Virus record (IMG/VR): IMGVR_UViG_3300029981_000029
Span: 1 to 37,817 of that record
DNA: 37,817 nucleotides
Strand: one strand, 5' to 3'
Source of the DNA: a virus
In this document: one piece after another, positions 16,043-23,911 of the stretch
Layout of the letters: every line of letters begins with the position of its first letter
How positions within the stretch are numbered: the stretch's first letter is position 1
The notes under the pieces: generated by a model
Database searches by the model: none
What the model was told of the DNA's origin: nothing
The model's input: the letters and a program-made list of their open reading frames with translations, nothing else
Position numbers and translations under genes: made by a program

Positions 16043-16995
16043 GTACTTACGCTTTATATGGTGAAATTAGATTCCCGGCGAATGAAGGCCGCCAGGGGTT
16101 CCTGATCCGTAGGTTTAGCGAATGCAAGATTGAAAGCAGCTGGAGAAGTTTGACAGATACCGCTGAAATAACCATACCGCGTAATGTAAAAGACTTTGAC
16201 CGGATGAAAGTAAGTGAATGGTTCCGGGAAGGAGATCCGGTTGAAATATGGTTAGGCTACGATGGTAATTTGTCGCTCGAGTTCCAGGGATACATTAAAA
16301 AGGCTCCAACCGGGATTCCTTTGGTAATTACCTGCGAGGACGAAATGTACAAACTGAAGCGATTGACTTTAAGCATAAGCAAACAGAATTGTACCCTGAA
16401 ACAATTGTTAAACGAGATTGCTCCAGGATATACTATTGTTTGCGATGATTTGAGGATTGGCAATGTACGGTTTTCGAAAATGACGGCTGGGGAGATAATG
16501 GATGTACTACAAAAGCAAGGTATTTATTGCTGGTTTGAAGGCAAAGAGTTACACGCTTTCGGCACGAGTAAAAGCGATGTGGAGCCTATTAAAATACTGA
16601 TTGAACGCACGGCAGCCGAAAGCCTGAAACAACGTGAGATTGAAAAGACATTGGTGATAATGACTTTGATCAGGAAGAAAGGAACAAAGCGCCATGTAGA
16701 GGTTGGCGACAATCCGGGAGGGCGACGAATTGTACGGGAAATAGCAGGCATTGACATGAGTGAGGAAGAAATGAGGAAAGAAGCGCAGCGCCTGTATGAT
16801 TTATCGAAACAACCAGGGCTGGACGGTGATTTGACTCTCTTTGGAATTCCCCGCGTGCAGCATGGTTACCGAGTTGATTTGAAAAGTGAACTATACCCTG
16901 AAAGAAAAGGGGTTTACTACATCGATGCGGTAACGAAAACTTTTGCTCCACAAGGATACAGACAGGTTTGCAAACTAGGATTGAAAGCATTATGA
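16039..16995 (+). CDS. Baseplate hub protein (late control gpD / Mu gpP-like)
   Basis: A 318-residue beta-rich protein. It contains ESSWRSLTDTAEITIPRN, followed by LEFQGYIKKAPTGIPLVITCEDEMYKLKR and then the segment GEIMDVLQKQGIYCWFEGKELHAFG, the usual build of gp27/gpD hub proteins that sit at the tip of the tail tube. The preceding gene overlaps by 4 bp and the spike gene follows with an ATGA overlap, giving a compact hub-spike pair. A trimer of this protein would carry the spike. Confidence 0.8.
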   Translation: MSTYALYGEIRFPANEGRQGFLIRRFSECKIESSWRSLTDTAEITIPRNVKDFDRMKVSEWFREGDPVEIWLGYDGNLSLEFQGYIKKAPTGIPLVITCEDEMYKLKRLTLSISKQNCTLKQLLNEIAPGYTIVCDDLRIGNVRFSKMTAGEIMDVLQKQGIYCWFEGKELHAFGTSKSDVEPIKILIERTAAESLKQREIEKTLVIMTLIRKKGTKRHVEVGDNPGGRRIVREIAGIDMSEEEMRKEAQRLYDLSKQPGLDGDLTLFGIPRVQHGYRVDLKSELYPERKGVYYIDAVTKTFAPQGYRQVCKLGLKAL

Positions 16996-17471
16996 CACTT
17001 AAAAACGAATTGGACCGGTTTAGCCAGCTGTTTAAAGGCCATTTAAACGGAAGCATGAAAGCCACTTTGCGTTGGGTTTCGGCGACTGAAGTTGACTGGG
17101 ATGCGCAAACAATGACGGCGGTGGATGGTGATGGATTGGAGTTCTTTGATGTTTTGCTGGGAGTTGGCACAACGGCGGTTAAGCCTGTAGTTGGCACTGA
17201 TTGCCTGATTGCCATTGTGGAAGGTGACGAAGCTACGGCCTTTTTGCTGTTTGCCGATGAAGCTGAAGAAATTTACCTAAATGCAGGTGAAACTAAGTTG
17301 GCTGTGAAAGAAGATGGTTGCGTGATTGAGCGCGGATCTGAGAATTTAGTAACAGCATTGTCGGATTTGATTTCTGAAATTCAAAAAATAGTTGTGGTTC
17401 AGGGAACGTCGCCAAATGTACCGGCACTTGAAGCCATTAAAACGAGGATGAAGCAAATATTAAAGGATTGA
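16992..17471 (+). CDS. Baseplate spike protein (gpV / Mu gp45-like)
   Basis: A 159-residue protein read from the ATG at 16992, which overlaps the hub stop (ATGA). The middle resembles the OB-fold part of phage spikes (ATEVDWDAQTMTAVDGDGLEF, then VGTDCLIAIVEGDEATAFLL); the C-terminal helix is amphipathic. Spike proteins pierce the outer membrane. A TTTAAA-N5-TTTAAA motif (17031-17047) lies inside the coding sequence. Confidence 0.7.
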   Translation: MTLKNELDRFSQLFKGHLNGSMKATLRWVSATEVDWDAQTMTAVDGDGLEFFDVLLGVGTTAVKPVVGTDCLIAIVEGDEATAFLLFADEAEEIYLNAGETKLAVKEDGCVIERGSENLVTALSDLISEIQKIVVVQGTSPNVPALEAIKTRMKQILKD

Positions 17472-17518
17472 GATCCCGAAACAAGTTCGGGATGACGGTA
17501 AATAGTAAATATTTAGTG
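17472..17518 (+). repeat. Short palindromic Bacteroidota repeat and TTTACTA-like spacer
   Basis: ATCCCGAA at 17473-17480 faces TTCGGGAT at 17486-17493, an 8-bp inverted repeat typical of intergenic palindromes. It is followed by AATAGTAAAT, the same AT-rich heptad-like motif found at about 12131, 21776 and 28528. The next gene should start at 17519, after this spacer. Confidence 0.55.
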
Positions 17519-17830
17519 ATGATAGGAATATTGACTGATAATGATTTTGGATTGCTGGTGAACGTAAGGCGTTCCGGGAACGGCTTGATAACCGGTGGAC
17601 TGGTGATTGGCGATACTACCGATCAGTGTGCAGCCATAGCGCTGAAAATGCAGCAGGGCGAATTGAAAGAAGATCCTCTGATTGGTGCCGGGCTCACCAG
17701 GTTTATGCGCGGCAAATTTAGTCAGAGCGAAATTGATCAGCGGATCAGGCAGCATTTAACCAGGGCAGGAATCAATTACCAGAATTATAAACAACGGATA
17801 TCATTAACTATAAATACAACAGAACAATGA
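17519..17830 (+). CDS. Baseplate wedge protein (GPW/gp25-like, Mu gp46)
   Basis: A 103-residue protein starting at 17519; an in-frame ATG at 17468 would run through a repeat. MIGILTDNDFGLLV and GLVIGDTTDQCAAIALKMQQGELKEDPLIGAGLTRF match the gp25/GPW pattern in which an Asp-rich N-terminus is followed by 'GD...Q....L....GE.K..P..G'. The protein forms part of the wedge that holds the sheath. The stop overlaps the start of the endolysin gene. Confidence 0.75.
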   Translation: MIGILTDNDFGLLVNVRRSGNGLITGGLVIGDTTDQCAAIALKMQQGELKEDPLIGAGLTRFMRGKFSQSEIDQRIRQHLTRAGINYQNYKQRISLTINTTEQ

Positions 17831-18357
17831 ACCTAACTATTTTACAACTCAAGGCAATCTGTCCTACGCAATCGACCATGAAGCTTCAGGCTTTTATTGA
17901 TCCGTTAAACAAGTATTTACCGCTATACGGTATTACAACGCCGTTGCGGCTTCAGCATTTTATATCGCAGGGTGCACATGAGACCGGATCGTTTCAGTTT
18001 TTAACTGAATTAGCATCAGGCGCGGCTTATGAAGGTAGAAAAGACCTGGGCAATATTATCCAGGGCGACGGTGTGAAATTTAAAGGTCGTGGCATTTTTC
18101 AAACAACCGGCAGGGTGAATTACCGTGCAGTATCGATTCATCTTTTTGGTGATGAACGGTTATTGACTGATCCTTCGGTTCTGGCTATTCCTGACTATGC
18201 AGTGCGATCAGCAGCATTTTACTGGCAAAGCAAAAACATCAACCAACTGGCTGATGTGGATGATGTGATTGGGGTTACCCGAAAGATCAACGGCGGCACA
18301 AATGGCCTCGCTGATCGACAGAAATACCTGGCAGTGGCTAAACAAGTAATAAAATAG
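17827..18357 (+). CDS. Endolysin, glycoside hydrolase family 19
   Basis: A 176-residue lysozyme-like chitinase-fold protein. The family motif HETGSFQFLTE contains two Glu (52 and 61), the expected catalytic pair; further signatures are YEGRKDLGN, FKGRGIFQTTGRVNYR and FYWQSKNINQLADVDD...TRKINGG. It has no signal peptide, so release needs a holin. It degrades peptidoglycan at the end of the lytic cycle. It sits inside the tail operon, between the gp25-like gene and two membrane genes that complete a lysis cassette. Confidence 0.9.
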   Translation: MNLTILQLKAICPTQSTMKLQAFIDPLNKYLPLYGITTPLRLQHFISQGAHETGSFQFLTELASGAAYEGRKDLGNIIQGDGVKFKGRGIFQTTGRVNYRAVSIHLFGDERLLTDPSVLAIPDYAVRSAAFYWQSKNINQLADVDDVIGVTRKINGGTNGLADRQKYLAVAKQVIK

Positions 18358-18359
18358 TC

Positions 18360-18770
18360 ATGGATTTATTTAGCACACTATCAATCGCAATGAACGCCCT
18401 GCTGGGCGGTGGTATGCTTTTCCAGTTTTTTACAGTGAAAGCACTGAAGAATAAAGCAAATGCTGAAGCTGAAGGCGCAAAGGCTAGTGCGGAATCGACT
18501 GAATTGGACAATGTTGATAAAGCGATAAAAATTTGGCGCGAAATGGCGGTTCAGTTGAAAGAGGAACTCCAGCAATCGGGCTGCAAGTATTCTGAAATTG
18601 CTCAACGATACACAGAAGTTGCTAAACAGGTTGATGAACTGCGAAAAGAGGTGAATAAATTGACATGTGCCAGCAATAAAATATTGAAGATGCTTGACAA
18701 GATCACTCATGATAATTTGGAAAAAATTGTTGAACAAATTAAAGATGAAATAAATGGAAAAGTTGCTTAG
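18360..18770 (+). CDS. Membrane-anchored coiled-coil protein (holin or i-spanin-like)
   Basis: A 136-residue protein. A single hydrophobic segment lies at residues 5-28 (LSIAMNALLGGGMLFQFFTV); the rest is a long charged coiled coil (residues 30-135, rich in Lys/Glu/Ala). It follows the endolysin by 2 bp and overlaps the lipoprotein gene by 17 bp. A single-pass anchor with a periplasmic or cytoplasmic coiled coil fits an i-spanin or an unusual holin; no second membrane segment is seen. Part of the lysis cassette by context. Confidence 0.7.
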   Translation: MDLFSTLSIAMNALLGGGMLFQFFTVKALKNKANAEAEGAKASAESTELDNVDKAIKIWREMAVQLKEELQQSGCKYSEIAQRYTEVAKQVDELRKEVNKLTCASNKILKMLDKITHDNLEKIVEQIKDEINGKVA

Positions 18771-19335
18771 AATTTTAGTGATTGCCCTGGTAATACTTAC
18801 CGGCTGCAAAACGACCAAGAAAATGACTGACACTTCGTTAAAACAGTCGAATAATACCGAATTAAACCAGAAGCTTAAAGAACTCGGTAATACCAATATT
18901 CAAAACGATTATGCTTCTGATCTGGAGACTACAAAAATAGAAATTGAGTATTATCCGCCTGATGAAATACCGATGACAGGAGATCGAACACCGCAGGCAA
19001 ACGATACTAAAACACCGGAGGTAAACGATGCTAAAAACGTTCCACAAGCTCAATCGGGTGATAAGAAAGGAGCTATTAAATCAATTACTACCACTTCAAC
19101 AAAAAAACGAGAGGTTGATAAAGGCAAAACTAACTCAAGCAACGAAAAGCAACTTGATACGAATGCCAGGACAAACAATAATACCAGCATTGAAAACAAA
19201 TCGACAGAAAAATCGAAACCGGCAACGCCGTGGAATCTTATTATTGGGATTGCACTATTGGTTGTGGCTGGTGTTGTGTATTGGCTGAACAAAAAAAAGG
19301 TAATTGAAATACCGTTTTTGAGCAAAAGTAATTGA
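18754..19335 (+). CDS. Probable unimolecular spanin (lipoprotein with C-terminal TM)
   Basis: A 193-residue protein. A lipoprotein signal ends at LTGC with Cys18. A long Ser/Thr/Asn/Lys-rich linker (residues 25-155, low complexity) follows, then a single transmembrane segment near the C-terminus (about residues 160-178, in WNLIIGIALLVVAGVVYW) and a short basic tail. An N-terminal lipid anchor plus a C-terminal inner-membrane anchor is the defining layout of u-spanins, which disrupt the outer membrane. It lies 400 bp after the endolysin and overlaps the membrane coiled-coil gene. Confidence 0.75.
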   Translation: MEKLLRILVIALVILTGCKTTKKMTDTSLKQSNNTELNQKLKELGNTNIQNDYASDLETTKIEIEYYPPDEIPMTGDRTPQANDTKTPEVNDAKNVPQAQSGDKKGAIKSITTTSTKKREVDKGKTNSSNEKQLDTNARTNNNTSIENKSTEKSKPATPWNLIIGIALLVVAGVVYWLNKKKVIEIPFLSKSN

Positions 19336-19408
19336 ATTGATACAGCGGCTTATTTGGCCGCTACGAATAACAAAGGTATAATTAGCCGCCTTTGGGGATT
19401 GGTTGTAA

Positions 19409-19425
19409 TTTAAACGGTATTTAAA
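19409..19425. promoter_or_regulatory. TTTAAA-N5-TTTAAA phased motif
   Basis: TTTAAA at 19409-19414 and again at 19420-19425, 11 bp apart, in the spacer between the spanin and LysM genes. Both halves are followed by CGG, giving a direct repeat of ATTTAAACGG-type 11-mers. Five further exact copies occur elsewhere in the window. Confidence 0.6.
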
Positions 19426-19446
19426 CGGCAAAAACGGGATAATTCG

Positions 19447-19752
19447 ATGAATGGGTATGTCAGGGTTTCATTTAATCAATCGTTGTTTGACATTTCTATC
19501 CAGGAATGTGGCAGTATAGAGGCTGTTTTTGACCTTGCTGATTTGAATGGCTTGGAAATTACTGCGACGCTGGAGCCTGGACAATTGCTGAAAATACCGG
19601 CGGTTAAAAATATGCCAGTTGTTGATTTTTATAAAACACGTGGTTTAATGCCTGCCACCGGCATTTTTGCTGGAGATGGTGGCGGTGGCGGTAAATTTAC
19701 TGATGACGGGATTGACTACATGGCAGTGGAGGTTGATAATATTGTGACTTAA
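19447..19752 (+). CDS. Tail protein with LysM-like domain (gpX-like)
   Basis: A 101-residue protein. FDISIQECGSIEAVFDLADLNGL and ATLEPGQLLKIP (residues about 14-52) match the LysM fold with the usual 'D.....GS......N.L.....L..GQ.L.IP'. Short LysM proteins of this size in contractile phages (P2 gpX family) bind peptidoglycan or act as tail assembly factors. The C-terminal half carries a Gly-rich segment (AGDGGGGGKF). It is placed between the lysis cassette and the baseplate J-like gene. Confidence 0.7.
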   Translation: MNGYVRVSFNQSLFDISIQECGSIEAVFDLADLNGLEITATLEPGQLLKIPAVKNMPVVDFYKTRGLMPATGIFAGDGGGGGKFTDDGIDYMAVEVDNIVT

Positions 19753-19755
19753 CGA

Positions 19756-19881
19756 TAAGCCCCCTCCAAACCTCCCCCACAAGGGGAGGCTTAAAGAATG
19801 AAGAAATGAGAGTAATAATTTATTGACAACGGTGCCGCTTTTTAAGCCCTCCATTTCGGGGAGGGTTTGGGAGGGGCTTTA
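19756..19881 (+). repeat. Inverted pair of REP-like repeats (REPIN-like)
   Basis: Two GC-rich palindromic repeats face each other: copy 2 at 19756-19795 in the forward direction and copy 3 at 19841-19881 in the reverse direction, separated by about 45 bp. Each has the AAGCCC..CCAAAC..CCCC and GGGG..GGGCTT arms. Copy 2 and the copy at 26028 share about 41 identical bases. The inverted-pair layout is that of REPINs mobilised by RAYT transposases of the host. They lie between the LysM and baseplate genes. Confidence 0.7.
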
Positions 19882-19891
19882 TAAGAACATT

Positions 19892-20725
19892 ATGCGGACA
19901 TTGGATCAAATTAACCAGGGAATTAAAGCGGACTTTGTGGCGAATGAGGTTCTTCAGGAGGCTTACGGGCTTGATGAAACGAAGTTGTTTGATGATCAGT
20001 TTAGCAAGGTTTCGCTTGAGTCGATCATCATTTATATTGTTGCGACGGCCATCTGGTTGCTGGAGGTAATAGTATCGCAAAAAGAGACTGAACTTGAAAG
20101 CCAGATTGCTTCTGAATATCCATACTCAATTTCCTGGTATTATAACAAGGCTCTTAGTTTTCAGCTGGGTGACTGGCTGGCTTTTGATACTAATTATAAA
20201 TTCAGCTACCCAGTGATTGATGAAGCAAAGCGGATTGTAAAGTTTGTGGCCATCCGTCAGCGCGAGGTGGAAGGTGTAACCACACTCCAGGTATTTTCGA
20301 CAAAGGCGGCTAAAGAGGCGCTTATAGAAGATGAAATGGCGGCATTTACGGCCTATATGCAGCAGATTGGGGCGGCTGGGACTCACTTTGAATTTATATC
20401 TCTTCCTCCGGATAATATATCGCTTGAGCTGGTATGTGTATATAACCCGCAATTGCTGACTTTACAGGGTGATAGGCTTGGTAGTAGTGGTAAGCCTGTT
20501 AATGAGGCTATCGAGGCATTTCTGGATGGCATTAAGTATGGCGGATCGTTTAGCCGGACTAAACTGATAGATGCCATACAGATGGCCAGTGGAGTTATTG
20601 ATATAGAATTGGGTAATGTTTTACTGAATGGAGTGCTGAACGCGACAAGAAGTTTTGAGTCGCCCTCGGGATTTTTTAAGAGTTTGGCAATAACTGTAAC
20701 CTACACACCTGGTTATGATATTTGA
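19892..20725 (+). CDS. Baseplate assembly protein J-like
   Basis: A 277-residue protein read from 19892; the frame is open 69 bp upstream but that part lies in a palindromic repeat. MRTLDQINQGIKADFVAN is followed by a segment with SLESIIIYIVATAIWLLEVI and by KFVAIRQREVEGVTTLQVFSTKAAKEAL, then EAIEAFLDGIKYGGSFSRTKLIDAIQMASGVIDIEL near the end. The last block matches the baseplate J family ('I..........G..v....v...i....GV.d..'). The position after gp25- and LysM-like genes agrees. Confidence 0.75.
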   Translation: MRTLDQINQGIKADFVANEVLQEAYGLDETKLFDDQFSKVSLESIIIYIVATAIWLLEVIVSQKETELESQIASEYPYSISWYYNKALSFQLGDWLAFDTNYKFSYPVIDEAKRIVKFVAIRQREVEGVTTLQVFSTKAAKEALIEDEMAAFTAYMQQIGAAGTHFEFISLPPDNISLELVCVYNPQLLTLQGDRLGSSGKPVNEAIEAFLDGIKYGGSFSRTKLIDAIQMASGVIDIELGNVLLNGVLNATRSFESPSGFFKSLAITVTYTPGYDI

Positions 20726-21452
20726 TTACGAAAAATTGGTTCAATTGATGTTACCTACCTTTTTGAGGCGGGCAGTACTTATTGAGCTTTTGAAAATGCT
20801 GGTTAAGCCATTGGCTACGATGCACACGGCTTTTTTAGCCTGGTATGAAAATGCAAGGTATAAGGCAAATGCGAACGCTTCGGTGATATCGCTTGTGCAT
20901 CATATCAGCCGTGAATTTGGCACTGTTGCCACTATTGGGGAACTGGACGGAAAACCGACAGATTTTTTAGTTTCGGTGCAGGGATTGGTTGATGAAGCGC
21001 GTATCAGGAAACTTATAGATAGCTATAAGTTGGCCGGTAAATCGTATGTTTTTGAGAGTTCGGAGATTGAATTTGCCTGCGAGTTTGCTAATTGGACGTG
21101 CGAGAATTATGATGAAGCGACTACGGTTGAGTTTGTTGACTACGTGTGCGAGATTGATAGAGTTGTGACAATAGGTTTTTCCTACGATTTAGAGGGATCG
21201 AACTTTGGACTGGTTGCAACTGCATCGAGGCCTGTACACTCGACACTGAACATTACCGGAATGATTTACGGTATCGCGCCAGGCGGCTCGCATTTTGAAG
21301 CGGGATCATTTTATTTGTCAATTGAAGCCGGGAACCAACGTGGAGAAACTGGTGTAGGGATATATACACAGACTGGCGCATCGTACTACCTTGATTATTT
21401 GGTGGTCGATCCGGTGACCGATGAATTTTACGATTATGGAATAATTAACTGA
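20715..21452 (+). CDS. Tail protein I-like baseplate/fibre attachment protein
   Basis: A 245-residue protein overlapping the J-like stop. Residues 1-110 carry helices typical of the region between baseplate and fibre (PTFLRRAVLIELLKML, then YKANANASVISLVHHISREFG), residues 110-245 are beta-rich, ending in YYLDYLVVDPVTDEFYDYG. The gpI/gp48 genes of Mu and P2 follow J and connect to tail fibres. Two closely spaced Cys (about residues 118 and 124, in FACEFANWTC) are unusual for a virion protein of this class. Assignment is by position. Confidence 0.6.
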   Translation: MIFDYEKLVQLMLPTFLRRAVLIELLKMLVKPLATMHTAFLAWYENARYKANANASVISLVHHISREFGTVATIGELDGKPTDFLVSVQGLVDEARIRKLIDSYKLAGKSYVFESSEIEFACEFANWTCENYDEATTVEFVDYVCEIDRVVTIGFSYDLEGSNFGLVATASRPVHSTLNITGMIYGIAPGGSHFEAGSFYLSIEAGNQRGETGVGIYTQTGASYYLDYLVVDPVTDEFYDYGIIN

Positions 21453-21459
21453 TATTGAT

Positions 21460-21762
21460 ATGGCTAATACGGGATTTGAGCGCAGCTTGACGCTGATTGT
21501 GAAGAAAACAGTTAATGGTGAGCCGGCAACCGGCTACCCTAAGACCTACAACGGAAGAAATGAGTTTGCTAACAACGGAACTACCTATCCGGCTATAACA
21601 TTGGGACAGTTAGCTAATTTGCAGCAATCGGCGTTTAATATACGGCTAGGCAGTTTTAAAAATTATGTGGAAGGGCTTGAGTTTGGGCTTGATATTGATG
21701 CGGTGACGGTGGCTGGAAAGGAAGCGTATCGGGAAAATTTGGTAGCATGCCCTATTGTTTGA
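21460..21762 (+). CDS. Small tail-associated protein, hypothetical
   Basis: A 100-residue protein with a beta-rich composition: FERSLTLIVKKTVNGEPATGYP, then YPAITLGQLANLQQSAF. It begins 7 bp after the I-like gene and precedes the fibre gene. It may be a fibre adaptor or chaperone, but I recognise no family. Confidence 0.65.
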   Translation: MANTGFERSLTLIVKKTVNGEPATGYPKTYNGRNEFANNGTTYPAITLGQLANLQQSAFNIRLGSFKNYVEGLEFGLDIDAVTVAGKEAYRENLVACPIV

Positions 21763-21775
21763 TTGACAATTTGAC

Positions 21776-21850
21776 AATTTACTATTTACGATTTGATGCT
21801 TCGATTGTGGAGACCGGAAATAGTAAATAGTAAATGAATAAATAGTAAAT
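21776..21850 (+). repeat. AT-rich heptad repeat spacer (TTTACNA type)
   Basis: Tandem-like copies of TTTACTA/TTTACGA on one strand and AATAGTAAAT on the other fill this spacer before the tail fibre start. Related stretches occur at 12131-12163, 17505-17516 and 28528-28558. Their repeat unit is close to 7 bp. Function unknown; such spacers are common in Bacteroidota. Confidence 0.5.
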
Positions 21851-21859
21851 ATAAAAAAG

Positions 21860-23608
21860 ATGGCAAAGGTAAGTTTAGCACAGATTAAGAACTGGTTTAG
21901 AACTCGTTTAAAACCAACCCAGGCGCAGTATTGGGATACGTGGGATAGTTTTTGGCATAAGGATGAGGTGTTGCCACAGGTACAGAGCGACTGGAACCAG
22001 GCAACTGATACTGCAAAGGATTTCATTAAGAATAAGCCTACGATACCGGCTGCACAGGTACAAAGCGATTGGAACCAGGCAACTGATACTGCAAAGGATT
22101 TCATTAAGAATAAGCCTACGATACCGGCTGCACAGGTACAGAGCGACTGGAACCAGGCAACCAACACTGAAAAGGACTTTATTAAGAATAAGCCCACAAT
22201 ACCGGCTGCACAGGTACAAAGTGACTGGAACCAGGAAACTGATACCGCAAAGGATTTTATAAAGAATAAACCTACCATACCCGCTGCACAGGTGCAAAGT
22301 GATTGGAATCAGGCAACTGATACTGCAAAGGATTTCATTAAGAATAAGCCTACGATACCGGCTGCACAGGTACAAAGCGATTGGAACCAAGCAACTGCCA
22401 CTGAAAAGGATTTTATTAAGAACAAACCTTCGGTAGTTTCGCCAGGCAACTTTACTGACACGGATCATGTTGAATGGGATATCAGCAATACTCCAGAGAC
22501 GGGTGCTGTGATAAAAGCCAATAGCATTGGTTTTACCGGCACTTTTATCGATTTAGAAGGTAATACGGTGAATGTTGTGAAAGGGTTAATTAAGTCGAAA
22601 ATAGAACCGGTTAAAGGATTAAAACTAACCTGGAATGATATTGCCAATGTGCCGGTATTGGACGTTAATTCAGTTTCTGATTGGAATACGTTTTTTGATC
22701 TTCCAGAATATATTACCCCATTTAGTTCGGTTGTAGTTACCGACAATACTGTAACTTTAATTGGTGGTGAAGGTGAAATCTCCCTGAAAGAGGCTTTATT
22801 TCAGAATAATGCTAACCTTCTATCTATTGAAGATACGATAGGCTGTATTGTAGGAGTATTAGATGACTGCTTTTGGCATTGTACATCATTGACCTCGGTC
22901 ATATTACCGATGTTACAATTATGCGGATTTGGATCATTTCGTCAATCGGCAATAATTTCAGTGTCTTTCCCTAATTTAACTTCAGCGGGCGCTAGTTGTT
23001 TTTATGGTTGTGCTGATTTATTATCAGTTTCATTACCATTACTTGAGACTTCTGAAAATGAACTATTTTCAGCTTGCACGTCATTAACTGCTATTTCATT
23101 ACCAGCTTTAACAGTTGCTGGTAATAATAGTTTTGCTCATTGTGAAGCCTTAACTTCGATTTCATTACCTACTCTTAATTCTGCCGGACAAGCTTGTTTT
23201 GGCTATTGTAATGCCTTAACTTCGATTTCATTACCTGCTCTTAATTCTGCCGGACAAGCTTGTTTTACCGAATGTACTTCGTTGGTATCAATATCATTAC
23301 CTGCATTGGTAAATGCAGACATGCAGCTTTTTGATACATGTACTTCACTAACAACTGTTTCGTTGCCTTCACTCACTGATGTAGGTAGTGAATTATTATC
23401 TTCATGCACTTCAGTAACATCAGTTTCAATCCCTTCGTGCATTAATTTAGGTGGCACGCCTGGAAATGATTACACCTTTTTTAATATCACCGGAAAAACA
23501 ATTTCATTAACAATTCCAGCCACCTTGATGACCTGCAATAGTGGTACCCCTGATGGTGATATTGCCCAATTGCAAGCGAATAATACAGTAACAATTATAA
23601 CAACATAA
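21860..23608 (+). CDS. Tail fibre with tandem repeats and BspA-type leucine-rich repeats
   Basis: A 582-residue protein. Residues about 40-195 consist of six 26-residue repeats of VQSDWNQATDTAKDFIKNKP type, a motif common in phage and bacterial tail fibres. Residues about 195-330 form a linker with beta strands. Residues about 330-560 are BspA-type leucine-rich repeats of 22-23 residues (LTSISLPALNSAGQACF, CTSLTSV). BspA LRRs bind host surface molecules in many Bacteroidota and their hosts, so the C-terminus is the likely receptor-binding part. The N-terminus (AKVSLAQIKNWF) probably attaches to the baseplate. Confidence 0.85.
   Translation: MAKVSLAQIKNWFRTRLKPTQAQYWDTWDSFWHKDEVLPQVQSDWNQATDTAKDFIKNKPTIPAAQVQSDWNQATDTAKDFIKNKPTIPAAQVQSDWNQATNTEKDFIKNKPTIPAAQVQSDWNQETDTAKDFIKNKPTIPAAQVQSDWNQATDTAKDFIKNKPTIPAAQVQSDWNQATATEKDFIKNKPSVVSPGNFTDTDHVEWDISNTPETGAVIKANSIGFTGTFIDLEGNTVNVVKGLIKSKIEPVKGLKLTWNDIANVPVLDVNSVSDWNTFFDLPEYITPFSSVVVTDNTVTLIGGEGEISLKEALFQNNANLLSIEDTIGCIVGVLDDCFWHCTSLTSVILPMLQLCGFGSFRQSAIISVSFPNLTSAGASCFYGCADLLSVSLPLLETSENELFSACTSLTAISLPALTVAGNNSFAHCEALTSISLPTLNSAGQACFGYCNALTSISLPALNSAGQACFTECTSLVSISLPALVNADMQLFDTCTSLTTVSLPSLTDVGSELLSSCTSVTSVSIPSCINLGGTPGNDYTFFNITGKTISLTIPATLMTCNSGTPDGDIAQLQANNTVTIITT
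21977..22444 (+). repeat. Six tandem 78-bp repeats within the tail fibre gene
   Basis: Units begin at 21977, 22055, 22133, 22211, 22289 and 22367. Copies at 22055, 22289 and 21977 are almost identical at the DNA level, and the copies at 22133, 22211 and 22367 are more diverged. High DNA identity implies recent expansion by slippage or unequal exchange. Length change here would adjust fibre shaft length in phase, since 78 is a multiple of 3. Confidence 0.9.
23147..23278 (+). repeat. Near-identical 66-bp tandem LRR duplication
   Basis: A 66-bp unit at 23147-23212 and 23213-23278 is identical over most of its first 54 bases, then diverges at the end. Each copy encodes one 22-residue LRR. Neighbouring LRRs are much less similar, so this is the most recent duplication within the receptor-binding part. 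Confidence 0.8.
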
Positions 23609-23619
23609 AATAATAAGCG

Positions 23620-23907
23620 ATGAGCCTAAAAGTATTTAAAACAACGGATTTTACCCTGGTGGGTGAAAAGTATGTAAGCCCGGGAGTACAGATTGAAGGA
23701 ACGGCAGCAGCCGTGCAAATTAAGACAGCAGTTGCGGCTACTATAACAGTAGAGCGTGCCGTGAATGCAAAGGATTTTAGCCCGGTACCGAACTTTGAGC
23801 TGGCCGTAAATGGCTTGGATGAATTTAATGTGACAAATGCCTTGAAAGGGCAATGGATACGGGTAGTGAGTACGGATGAGCCGGTAAGTTGTAATGTTTT
23901 AACGTAA
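23620..23907 (+). CDS. Small beta-rich tail-associated protein
   Basis: A 95-residue protein beginning 11 bp after the fibre gene. Beta strands and few charged residues (FTLVGEKYVSPGVQIEG, AATITVERAVNAKDF) suggest a small sandwich fold. It could be a fibre-tip cap or adaptor. Family not recognised. Confidence 0.65.
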   Translation: MSLKVFKTTDFTLVGEKYVSPGVQIEGTAAAVQIKTAVAATITVERAVNAKDFSPVPNFELAVNGLDEFNVTNALKGQWIRVVSTDEPVSCNVLT

Positions 23908-23911
23908 GGTT

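Noticed and set aside
21977-22444. Regularly spaced repeats as a CRISPR array
   Set aside because: The repeats are 78-bp tandem coding units without unique spacers and keep the fibre reading frame.
21646-22468. Long open frames on the minus strand opposite the tail fibre repeats
   Set aside because: They arise from the antisense of the in-frame 78-bp repeats; open length is inherited from the repeat unit, and they lack a promoter or a protein-like composition.
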